From Bacillota bacterium (GTDB lineage: Bacteria; Bacillota; Clostridia; Peptostreptococcales; Anaerovoracaceae), in contig JAKJCD010000124.1 of the NCBI GenBank assembly GCA_022706625.1, forward strand, positions 1 to 5,484: a stretch of DNA of 5,484 bases. Direction: 5' to 3'. Within the stretch, counting starts at the first letter, position 1. Every line of letters begins with the position of its first letter. Positions 1 through 5,484 of the stretch are shown here, piece by piece. The notes beneath the pieces are model-generated. The model was not told where the DNA came from. It saw only the letters and a list, made by a program, of their open reading frames with translations, and made no database searches. A program made the translations under genes and the position numbers.

Positions 1-943
1 TCAAGTCTTCGTCATAGTACCAGCCTAAAAACACCGTATTCTGTTTATATGGTGTAGGTAAAGACGAAATCGCCGTTCCGGAAGGGTATGCTTTTCCGGC
101 AGGCATTGTAGCCCCGGTCGCTGCGGCAGAAGTGTGGAAATCCACCTGATAATAGGTGGTATTACTGCCGTTATTGCCATTGCCGCCTCCGCCGCCGGAG
201 GTATTGCCGCTCGTGACAGGAGGTTCTTCCTGTTTGCCCGGATCCGGTTTTACTCCTGTTTCCACAAACCATCTTTCCACAGTTTCATCGGTTCTGTAGC
301 ACAAAGCCGCCGCTTCGGACCGCTTGGCATTATTGCCCGGATTGAAGTTTCCTTTGTTGTCGCCGGCAAGTAAACCGCAGGCCCACAGCTTCAAAACCGC
401 ATCCTTGGCCCAGTCGGCTACTGTATCAATATCATTTGGGATGCTTGTCGTGCTTACCGCCGGATATGTGATATTATAGGCATCAAAAAAACGAACCAGC
501 AGCGCTGCCATTTGCTCCCGGGTAACAAGGCCGTTTGGATCAAACCGGCCCTTACCTATTCCGGAGGTGATGCCTTTTTCCGTAGCCCATCTAACATAGG
601 GCTCGTAATAACTTCCGGCAACCACATCTGTAAACTCCGAATCTTTATCGTATTCACCTGAGTCTATTTCCGCTATCCGTCCCAAAACGGTTACGAACAT
701 GGCTCTGGTCATGGTCCCGTCAGGAGAAAAAGCCGTATCGCTTGTTCCCATGAACAGGCCGTTTCTTAAGGCGTACATAACGCTGTCATAGTACCAATCT
801 TTCTTTGATACATCCGTGAAAGGATTGGCTGCCTCTTGCTGCGGCTGCTCCGGCGCCTCGGGCTCTTTTGCAAATGCCTGCCCCGGCACCATTGCAACCA
901 CCATGCAGAATACAAGAAGCATGCTGATAATCCGTTTTTTCAT
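1..943 (-). CDS. SLH-domain exported surface protein with InlB-type B-repeat, 5' part only (runs off left edge)
   Basis: This entry is my own reverse-strand translation: 314 codons are open from the ATG at 943-941 to the window edge. The ATG is preceded by GAGGAG (955-960) with 11-nt spacing. Residues 1-25 form a Sec signal peptide: basic MKKR, a hydrophobic core, and a probable cut after AFA. A Pro/Glu/Gln-rich spacer (26-40) follows. Three S-layer-homology domains lie at about 41-94 (FTDVS, WYYDSV, FSPDGTMTRAM), 103-157 (FTDVV, YVRWATEKGI, FDPNGLVTREQ) and 168-217 (WAKDAVLKLWACGLLAG, FNPGNNAKRSE). Family knowledge: SLH triplets bind secondary cell-wall polysaccharide and anchor proteins non-covalently to the wall. 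A Gly/Asn/Ser linker (about 245-262) leads to a segment ending GWYYDEDL (about 265-314), which matches the Listeria-Bacteroides B-repeat (Flg_new) pattern found in large adhesins. The true C-terminus and total size are unknown. The gene lies 38 bp downstream of lemA and is probably cotranscribed with it. It is probably an adhesin or surface scaffold, but that role is inferred from the domains only. Confidence 0.93.
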   Translation of the reverse strand, partial: MKKRIISMLLVFCMVVAMVPGQAFAKEPEAPEQPQQEAANPFTDVSKKDWYYDSVMYALRNGLFMGTSDTAFSPDGTMTRAMFVTVLGRIAEIDSGEYDKDSEFTDVVAGSYYEPYVRWATEKGITSGIGKGRFDPNGLVTREQMAALLVRFFDAYNITYPAVSTTSIPNDIDTVADWAKDAVLKLWACGLLAGDNKGNFNPGNNAKRSEAAALCYRTDETVERWFVETGVKPDPGKQEEPPVTSGNTSGGGGGNGNNGSNTTYYQVDFHTSAAATGATMPAGKAYPSGTAISSLPTPYKQNTVFLGWYYDEDL

Positions 944-981
944 AGTTTTTTTATCTCCTCTTTATCAGTGTGGTTAGACAG

Positions 982-1518
982 TTAAAAATTCCTCTTGTCT
1001 TTTTCTAAATATTCTTTTTGACGATAGCCCAATAGCTCCGCCGCCAGGAAGGTGGGGAACTTACGGATCGCGCGGTTAAGTTTCGCAACGCTGTCGTTGT
1101 AAATCAAGCGGCTGGTAACCATCATGCTTTCAAAAGTTTCAATTGCACCCATAGTATGAGCATATTTTTGATCAGCTTTGGACTCGGGGTATTTCTCTAA
1201 AACAATGGTGATCCTTTCCAAAATCTCAGAAATGACGGTTTCCTGCCGGAGGACATCCTCCGGTATGGATTTTGCCGCGACAACAATTCTTTTAGAGTTG
1301 ATTAACTCGATCAATGACTCGCTCTCATCCATGTCAAAATCCTTTACCAAATCCAAGAGGACATTCAAGGCATCGTAGATGCCCGATAGCTGAACCCCGA
1401 TCTGGTTCATGGCATTGCAGGTGTTTTCATCCAGCAACGTCAATTTGCGCTGCACAGAAATAACTCCGGTGAAAAATGCTCCGACGATTACGATTACTGC
1501 AATCAACGTTGGTTGCAT
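982..1518 (-). CDS. lemA: LemA family membrane-anchored protein
   Basis: The protein has 178 residues, close to the usual LemA length of about 180-200. The ATG at 1518-1516 has a strong AGGAGAG (1524-1530) six bases upstream. Residues 3-22 form one hydrophobic N-terminal helix, and the rest is a soluble, mostly helical domain. LemA hallmarks are visible: LDEN (29-32); the helix around residues 38-61, which corresponds to the family's NQIDVQLKRR-DLIPNLV region; EKYPESKA (108-115), the family's 'YP.LKA' motif; and the C-terminal block at about 136-171 with YNDSV, IRKFPT, LLGY and KEYLE. The molecular role of LemA proteins is not established. They are envelope proteins with an N-out or hairpin-like anchor. 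This copy departs from consensus in the first helix: the 'IPNLV' proline and the Arg pair are absent. It is the first gene of a likely two-gene (or longer) minus-strand operon with the SLH gene, and it diverges from the LytTR two-component system. Confidence 0.88.
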   Translation of the reverse strand: MQPTLIAVIVIVGAFFTGVISVQRKLTLLDENTCNAMNQIGVQLSGIYDALNVLLDLVKDFDMDESESLIELINSKRIVVAAKSIPEDVLRQETVISEILERITIVLEKYPESKADQKYAHTMGAIETFESMMVTSRLIYNDSVAKLNRAIRKFPTFLAAELLGYRQKEYLEKDKRNF

Positions 1519-1613
1519 AATGACTCTCCTGTCTAAAATCTGTTAAGCAGACAAGCGATAAGTACTACCACAAATGAAATTTAGCAAAAAAAAACCTTAA
1601 AAACCGCCTTATT

Positions 1614-1644
1614 CACGAAACATGTTTTTTTCTGCATGAAACAT
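1614..1644. promoter_or_regulatory. Candidate LytTR-type operator: 10-bp direct repeats, 21-bp period
   Basis: CACGAAACAT (1614-1623) and CATGAAACAT (1635-1644) differ at one base and begin exactly 21 bp apart. The 11-nt spacer is T-rich. LytTR regulators (AgrA, ComE and similar) bind two direct half-sites in consecutive major grooves about two helical turns apart, commonly just upstream of a -35 region. Here the second repeat ends about 26 bp before the -10 of the adjacent LytTR regulator gene. The half-site does not match the classical AgrA consensus well; only a GTT core is visible on the minus strand. The assignment rests on spacing, location and the neighbouring regulator. The same site could also act on the divergent lemA-SLH operon. 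Confidence 0.55.
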
Positions 1645-1670
1645 AATGCCGAATATCCGGTCATTATGTT
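1640..1670. repeat. 9-bp perfect inverted repeat overlapping the regulator promoter
   Basis: AACATAATG (1640-1648) is the exact reverse complement of CATTATGTT (1662-1670). The 13-nt spacer carries a further CCG...CGG pairing (1649-1651 with 1658-1660). The right arm contributes the first T of the -10 hexamer and the extended TG, and the left arm overlaps the second direct repeat. It has no following U-run, so it does not look like a terminator. It is more plausibly an operator for a dimeric DNA-binding protein, or a DNA structure at the promoter. Its function is unknown. Confidence 0.5.
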
Positions 1671-1675
1671 AGAAT
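1667..1675 (+). promoter_or_regulatory. Candidate extended -10 promoter for the regulator-kinase operon
   Basis: TGTTAGAAT fits the extended -10 pattern TGnTAnAAT. The expected -35 position (about 1647-1652) holds TGCCGA, a poor match to TTGACA, which is typical of promoters that depend on an activator. Transcription would begin near 1682, leaving a leader of roughly 35 nt before the GTG start. The direct repeats end right at the weak -35, which fits activation from those sites. No convincing promoter was found for lemA in the other direction. TGCTAAATT on the minus strand (about 1580-1588) is a weak extended -10 candidate. Confidence 0.45.
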
Positions 1676-1705
1676 AGTGGTAATAAACGGATAAATGCGG
1701 AAAAA

Positions 1706-1710
1706 GGTGG
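1706..1710 (+). promoter_or_regulatory. Ribosome binding site that decides the GTG start of the response regulator
   Basis: The purine-rich AAGGTGG run (1704-1710) lies 7 nt before the GTG at 1718. No in-frame ATG lies nearby, and the residues right after the GTG begin the first beta strand of the receiver domain (IQIAICDDN). The GTG is therefore the start. Confidence 0.7.
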
Positions 1711-1717
1711 GATACTT

Positions 1718-2443
1718 GTGATACAGATCGCAATCTGCGATGACAATATAGAAGAATTGTCAAACATGATACGGCTTATCGATCAATACAAATCATCAAA
1801 GCACTTAAACTGCCAGTATGCGGCTTTTCAGAACGGGTTTGAGCTTATTTCGGCCTTAGAAAAGGGTAAGCGGTTCAGCATATATTGCCTTGATATTATT
1901 ATGCCCTCCTATACGGGTATTGCTGTCGCAAAAGAAATACGAGGCTTTGATAAAAACGCACCGATCCTTTTTTTTACATCATCAACGGAATTCGCTTTTG
2001 AAAGCTATTCCGTGAAAGCGATCAATTATGTATTAAAGCCCATATCAAAAGAAAAATTGTTCTTCACTTTAGACGAGGTGCTGGAGCTGATAAAAACAGA
2101 TGAGTATGAAGACTCCATCATTGTGAAAAGCCGCGAAGGGATACAAAAAATATTGATTTCTAATTTAGTCTTTGCCGAGACTATAGGCAGAAGCGTTTTC
2201 TACCACATGCTGTCCGGCAAGGTCATAGAATGCACCGAATCCTTTAATGCTGTCTGTGATAGCCTGCTTAAGTATGATTGCTTTGTAAAGACCCATCGAT
2301 CATTTATTGTCAATATGCAATATGTGGATATAATTGAGAATCATCAGCTGACTTTGCAGACTCTTTCTAAGATCCCCATTGCCCAGGGGAAAGGGCGGGA
2401 AATCAAACAGCGCTATCTGGCTTTTCAAATGGAGGGACAATAG
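1718..2443 (+). CDS. LytTR-family response regulator (AgrA/LytR type)
   Basis: The protein has 241 residues, the normal length for this class. The receiver domain (about 2-120) shows all phosphorylation-site residues: acidic pair Asp8-Asp9, phosphoacceptor Asp59 in LDIIMP, Thr87/Ser88 in FFTSS, and Lys107 in the LKP motif. The C-terminal LytTR DNA-binding domain (about 132-237) includes VKSREG (136-141), the F-x-E-T-x-GRS strand, and the typical FVKTHRSFIVNMQYV stretch (189-203). It acts in the cytoplasm as a transcription factor and is presumably phosphorylated by the kinase encoded immediately downstream. The start is GTG with a good Shine-Dalgarno. The stop codon directly abuts the kinase ATG, so the two are an operon and probably translationally coupled. 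A 21-bp-period direct repeat upstream suggests autoregulation. The family often controls surface, autolysis, virulence or peptide-production genes; its targets here are not proven. Confidence 0.95.
   Translation: MIQIAICDDNIEELSNMIRLIDQYKSSKHLNCQYAAFQNGFELISALEKGKRFSIYCLDIIMPSYTGIAVAKEIRGFDKNAPILFFTSSTEFAFESYSVKAINYVLKPISKEKLFFTLDEVLELIKTDEYEDSIIVKSREGIQKILISNLVFAETIGRSVFYHMLSGKVIECTESFNAVCDSLLKYDCFVKTHRSFIVNMQYVDIIENHQLTLQTLSKIPIAQGKGREIKQRYLAFQMEGQ
2431..2436 (+). promoter_or_regulatory. Kinase ribosome binding site inside the regulator gene
   Basis: GGAGGG sits 7 nt before the kinase ATG and lies within the last codons of the response regulator. The junction reads TAGATG, so the gap is zero bases. 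A ribosome ending on the regulator covers this site, which suggests coupled translation and a fixed kinase-to-regulator ratio. Confidence 0.75.
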
Positions 2444-3709
2444 ATGCATAGTTTAATTATGATTAATTTTGCATTCGTGCTTTTCTTCGGAATTGCATTG
2501 ACCCTTTCCTTTGCTGGTATCGAATCGCAAAAAAGCATCAGACACTATGCCGCAATATATCTTGCTTTCGGGATCATCCAAATATCAGTATATATTTTTC
2601 TTGGACCCGATTTTCTATTTAAATCATATCCGTTTTTTACCCACCTGCCGCTATACCTGCTGCTGAGATACTACTATAAGAAAAACCCCTATATTGCGGG
2701 GATCTCCGTCCTCTCTGCCTATCTGTTCTGCACACCCAGGAAGTGGATCGGCACAGCTGTCTCGTTTTTTTGGAACTATGACTCAGGAGTTTCCTATATC
2801 GTTCAGATCCTGATCACCATACCTCTGTTAGCTGTAATTATTAAATTTATTTCTCCCTATGTAGCAAGGTTGAACTATGAAAGCAATAAAATATTGAGAC
2901 TTTTTATTTCTGTACCGCTCATATATTATTTAATTGAATATACTCTGACGGTCTATACCAAATTGCTGTATGAAGGCGGAGATGCCGTCGTCGAATTCAT
3001 GGATGTTGCCGTAGTGATTGTTTACTTTATCTTTTCGGTGATCTATCTCAAAACTCTCTACGAAAAAAAGGAAGTCGAAGTGGAACAAGCCTTGTTTAAG
3101 GTTTTATCCGACCAATCCAAGGCAGAGATAGAAACCCTTCGAAAATCCCAGGAGCAGGCCGCTATTTATCGCCATGATTTAAGACATCACATGAATTACC
3201 TTAATGGCTGCATTTCCGAAAACAATTTAAAGGGTGCGCTTTCGTACATTTCAGAAGTCTGTAAAGAAATCGACAGTGCCAATGTGATAAGATATTCGGA
3301 AAATGAGTCTGTGAACCTGATCCTTTCCGCCTATGTAGCAAAAGCGGAAGAAAAAAAGATAAGCTGCGAAATCAGCATCTCTGCCGGAGATTTCAGAAAG
3401 CTTGCAGTGCCGGATTTGTGCAGCCTTTTGTCAAATGCTTTGGAAAATGCCATCAATGCCTGCAAAGATATAACCGGTAACGATAAACGCTTCATTAAGC
3501 TTCATATATATTCAAAAAATAATAAGCTTTGCATCGACATTCGCAACAGTTGCCGGACTGAGCCGGAATTCAAGCACGGGCTCCCTGTATCTAAAGAGCA
3601 GGGCCATGGTTTCGGTACAAAAAGCATGGCTCATGTTGCTGAGAAATATAACGGTGTGTATCAGTTTTCTGCAGTGGATGGAGTTTTTATTTTCCAGGCA
3701 GCAATATGA
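2444..3709 (+). CDS. GHKL-type sensor histidine kinase (AgrC-like), polytopic membrane protein
   Basis: The protein has 421 residues, the usual size for AgrC-like kinases. The N-terminal half is membrane-embedded, with hydrophobic segments at about 5-24, 35-54, 62-76, 82-96 (weak), 117-137, 151-171 and 183-203. No extracellular sensor domain is visible, so sensing is likely by the membrane bundle itself. A charged helical linker (205-240) leads to the dimerisation/phosphotransfer segment. There YRHDLRHHMNYL places the probable phosphorylated histidine at His244. The ATP-binding domain (about 290-421) has an N-box at 330-340 (SNALENAINAC) and a glycine-rich lid GHGFGTKSM (387-395). The order and residues match the HATPase_c_5 / SPOB_a-type kinases that pair with LytTR regulators. 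It probably phosphorylates the regulator encoded directly upstream. No agrD- or agrB-like signal gene is present in the window, so the ligand is unknown; it could be a peptide, a cell-wall cue or membrane stress. Confidence 0.93.
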   Translation: MHSLIMINFAFVLFFGIALTLSFAGIESQKSIRHYAAIYLAFGIIQISVYIFLGPDFLFKSYPFFTHLPLYLLLRYYYKKNPYIAGISVLSAYLFCTPRKWIGTAVSFFWNYDSGVSYIVQILITIPLLAVIIKFISPYVARLNYESNKILRLFISVPLIYYLIEYTLTVYTKLLYEGGDAVVEFMDVAVVIVYFIFSVIYLKTLYEKKEVEVEQALFKVLSDQSKAEIETLRKSQEQAAIYRHDLRHHMNYLNGCISENNLKGALSYISEVCKEIDSANVIRYSENESVNLILSAYVAKAEEKKISCEISISAGDFRKLAVPDLCSLLSNALENAINACKDITGNDKRFIKLHIYSKNNKLCIDIRNSCRTEPEFKHGLPVSKEQGHGFGTKSMAHVAEKYNGVYQFSAVDGVFIFQAAI

Positions 3710-3715
3710 ACAGTG

Positions 3716-3736
3716 GGTGGCACTACCCCTGCCACC
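3716..3736. terminator. Possible bidirectional hairpin between convergent genes
   Basis: GGTGGCA (3716-3722) pairs perfectly with TGCCACC (3730-3736) around a 7-nt loop. It lies in the 27-bp gap between the kinase stop (3709) and the stop of the convergent LTA-synthase-like gene (3737). Position and GC content suit a shared transcript end, but neither strand has a clear U-run after the stem. It may be a weak or factor-assisted terminator, or a 3'-end stabilising stem. Confidence 0.45.
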
Positions 3737-5484
3737 TTACTTCAGCACTTTGCTGTAATAATCATATTCCAAAATTTTAGCCGAATACTCAAATGCTTTA
3801 TTTACCCGCCGGAGAGTATTTTTTGCATACTCGCTTCCGGTAGAAACCCCGGGGTTCGGGATAAAGTTGTTTTGCTTCGCATCATATCTTCCAAGGTCGG
3901 AGATCCAGCTGCGGTCATTGAATTCCACAAGCCCCGGTGCAGTGGAAAGGATGTCCTGCCCCGCTAAAAGCCTGGAATCATAACTTATACCCATGAGATT
4001 TGCTAAGGTAGGCATCACATCCAGGCTGGAACATACCTTATCGATCTCCACAGGCTCCTCCATGCTGCCGCTCCAGATGATCAGCGTGCTCTTGAACTTC
4101 TCGAACTTCTTTTCCAGCTCATGGCCTGCCAGTTCATCCATCTCCTCATCGGTAAGCCCGTAAGGATAATGATCCCCCGAAATCACGATCACGGTGTTTT
4201 CCAGCTCTCCTGCGGCTGTGAGCTGTTCGATCAGATAGGAAACAGCCAGCTCCAGCTCTATGTTGCATGATAGATATGCCAGACAGGCTTCCGAGTAAGG
4301 GAGCTGCTCCACCTTGCTCTTATGCTTCTTAGCCATATAATTGCCATAGAAGGTGTAGTTCAGATGACCGCTTACCGTCATGTAGTAAGTATGGAAGGGT
4401 ACATTCATCAGATCTCCCGGCAGGGTGAGCTGCATCATCTCAAGATCGGATTCCGGCCAGGTTTCCGTCACCTTCAGCCCGTTTCCCAATCCCTTGTAAT
4501 CATAGCCCAGATTTGGATGGGATTCATTTCGGCTGTAGTAGCTGTAGTAATGATTATGGTAAGCCTTGCAGGTATAGCCCAGTGGTCTCAGCAGGTTTCC
4601 GAATCCATAGGGCATGTAGTTTTTAGCGGAACGCTTAAAGCTCCAAACCCCTGATTTCGGAATAAGCCCCGTCATGGTAACATATTCGCCGTCGCTGGTT
4701 GAAACGCTCCAGACCGGATTATAGAAATTGTTGAAAACGAAGCCTTCTTCAGCCAGTTTGATCAATGTTGGCGTGGTAGTATCATTCAGCGCCAGGGTGG
4801 AAAACCCTTCCGCCACAAACCAGATGAGATTTTTGCCCTTGAAAAGTCCCGTATATTCGTTTTGTCTTGTCGGAGCCAACCTGCTGAAATACTCGTGCAT
4901 ATCCTTTACGACTTCGTTCGTCTCCGCAGCCGCAAGAGCATCAAAATCGATTTCAACGGTATTGCAGCCATATTCTATCTCTTCAGGCTCCTCGGGTTCC
5001 TCTTCAGGCGGAGGATCCTTCCCGGCGCCTTCCGCCCTGCCGAAGATCAAATATTTTGTGTCAAGACGCAATGTCGTCACTACGCCGAAATTAGAAACTG
5101 AAAGGTTAGGTACAAAAGCCTCCCGATAAAGATAGCGCACGGGCATGATGCCGGAATTGTTATTAAGGATCAAAATGAATGCGACAAGATAGCTTACGAT
5201 CATTCCGAAGCCCAGTACGTACAGCTCATCTTTGGGCCGCCGTTCAATTGGGACCAATCGCCTTCGCATTAATATAAATACCGCTAAAGGCAGCAACAAG
5301 AGCAGAATATATATTATGCTGTTTTTTATACCGGCAAACGTTGCCGTCCAGAACTTCGCTATGGCATCGGTCCCCGCGAAAAGAGAGTATAAGGTGCCGA
5401 AGGTCTGAAAGACGTTGAAATAGATAATTTGTGCAATGATCAGCAGGGTGATCAAAGACAGCAGACTCGCAGCCAGGATCATGT
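3737..5484 (-). CDS. LTA synthase family (sulfatase-fold) membrane phosphoglycerol transferase, N-terminus missing
   Basis: At least 581 codons are visible, ending with TAA at 3739-3737, and the frame is still open at the right edge. An ATG at 5482 is in frame but is unlikely to be the true start. Only three membrane segments follow it (about 2-22, 53-72, 88-107, numbered from that Met), whereas LtaS-type enzymes have five. A Pro/Glu-rich hinge (157-170) precedes the extracellular catalytic domain (about 210-510). By alignment with LtaS, the metal and catalytic residues appear intact: Glu225 in VAEGF, nucleophile Thr262 in STSDGE, Arg318 in SRNE, His373 in SGHLNYTF, and Asp437-His438 in SGDHYP. 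Family members take glycerol phosphate from phosphatidylglycerol to build lipoteichoic acid or to decorate glycans, using Mn2+ outside the membrane. Whether this paralog polymerises or makes single transfers cannot be told. It is convergent with the kinase and so not in its operon. A C-terminal extension of about 60 residues (520-581) is rich in charged and aromatic residues. Confidence 0.92.
   Translation of the reverse strand, partial: MILAASLLSLITLLIIAQIIYFNVFQTFGTLYSLFAGTDAIAKFWTATFAGIKNSIIYILLLLLPLAVFILMRRRLVPIERRPKDELYVLGFGMIVSYLVAFILILNNNSGIMPVRYLYREAFVPNLSVSNFGVVTTLRLDTKYLIFGRAEGAGKDPPPEEEPEEPEEIEYGCNTVEIDFDALAAAETNEVVKDMHEYFSRLAPTRQNEYTGLFKGKNLIWFVAEGFSTLALNDTTTPTLIKLAEEGFVFNNFYNPVWSVSTSDGEYVTMTGLIPKSGVWSFKRSAKNYMPYGFGNLLRPLGYTCKAYHNHYYSYYSRNESHPNLGYDYKGLGNGLKVTETWPESDLEMMQLTLPGDLMNVPFHTYYMTVSGHLNYTFYGNYMAKKHKSKVEQLPYSEACLAYLSCNIELELAVSYLIEQLTAAGELENTVIVISGDHYPYGLTDEEMDELAGHELEKKFEKFKSTLIIWSGSMEEPVEIDKVCSSLDVMPTLANLMGISYDSRLLAGQDILSTAPGLVEFNDRSWISDLGRYDAKQNNFIPNPGVSTGSEYAKNTLRRVNKAFEYSAKILEYDYYSKVLK
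4979..5009 (-). repeat. In-frame 21-nt-period direct repeat encoding the Pro/Glu hinge
   Basis: CTCTTCAGGC (plus-strand reading) occurs at 4979-4988 and again at 5000-5009, offset by 21 nt or seven codons. It encodes the repeating P-E-E pattern between the membrane helices and the catalytic domain of the LTA-synthase-like protein. Because the period is a multiple of three, slippage would change hinge length without breaking the frame. Confidence 0.6.

Noticed and set aside
134..373. Plus-strand open frame of 79 codons
   Set aside because: Lies antisense inside the well-supported SLH gene, is low in recognisable features and is best explained as a shadow of that frame.
901..943. Possible lipoprotein signal (Cys13 in the SLH signal peptide)
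   Set aside because: The residues before Cys (L-V-F) do not fit a lipobox, the Cys lies inside the hydrophobic core, and a clear AFA signal-peptidase I site follows at residue 25.
978..986. ACAGTTAAA, resembling an AgrA half-site, at the lemA-SLH junction
   Set aside because: There is no partner half-site at about 21 bp, and it overlaps the lemA stop codon; it is likely chance in AT-rich sequence.
1178..1378. Plus-strand open frame of 66 codons
   Set aside because: Antisense within lemA, with no recognisable domain.
1583..1612. A-rich tract with AAGG...AAGG on the minus strand, considered as a terminator
   Set aside because: The two AAGG blocks are direct rather than inverted, so no stem forms; the A/T tract is more likely promoter-proximal bent DNA.
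1581..1763. Minus-strand 60-codon frame in the divergent region, considered as a signal peptide gene
   Set aside because: It starts with TTG inside the regulator gene, has no Shine-Dalgarno before it, and lacks the AgrD layout (amphipathic leader, Cys-centred core, acidic tail).
3713..5129. Plus-strand frames at 3713-3967, 4322-4654, 4728-5129 and 4862-5101
   Set aside because: All are antisense to the LTA-synthase-like gene, whose catalytic motifs are intact; none shows a domain of its own.

Overview
The window looks like chromosome of a Gram-positive, low-to-mid GC Firmicute, most likely an anaerobic member of the class Clostridia. The evidence is the protein families and the Shine-Dalgarno signals: an S-layer-homology (SLH) surface protein, an AgrC/AgrA-style GHKL kinase with a LytTR response regulator, and a lipoteichoic-acid-synthase-like sulfatase-fold enzyme with a Pro/Glu-rich linker of a kind I associate with Clostridia. 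The genus cannot be fixed from the sequence alone. I see no rRNA, tRNA, CRISPR array, insertion sequence or phage gene.

Layout. Bases 1-943 (minus strand) hold the N-terminal 314 codons of an exported SLH protein: signal peptide, three SLH repeats, a Gly/Asn-rich linker and the start of an InlB-type B-repeat (Flg_new) region. It runs off the left edge. Bases 982-1518 (minus) hold a LemA-family protein with one N-terminal membrane anchor. It lies 38 bp upstream of the SLH gene, so the two probably share a transcript. Bases 1519-1717 are a divergent control region. Bases 1718-2443 (plus) encode the LytTR response regulator, which starts with GTG. Its stop codon is followed with no gap by the GHKL membrane kinase at 2444-3709 (plus). 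A short hairpin at 3716-3736 separates this pair from a convergent gene at 3737-5484 (minus). That gene encodes an LTA-synthase-family protein and runs off the right edge, so its first membrane helices are missing.

How the parts may work together. Every gene here is membrane or envelope related. The kinase would sense a signal at the membrane and phosphorylate the regulator at Asp59, and the LytTR domain would then bind DNA. The divergent region contains a 10-bp direct repeat, CA(C/T)GAAACAT, repeated exactly 21 bp apart (two helical turns), just upstream of an extended -10 element (TGTTAGAAT) for the regulator. That geometry is what LytTR dimers use. This is the strongest non-coding signal in the window. 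It suggests autoregulation and possibly control of the divergent lemA-SLH operon. A 9-bp inverted repeat overlaps the same -10. The link between regulator and repeat, and the extension to lemA-SLH, are inference. The individual gene families are clear, and the novelty, if any, lies in their arrangement.
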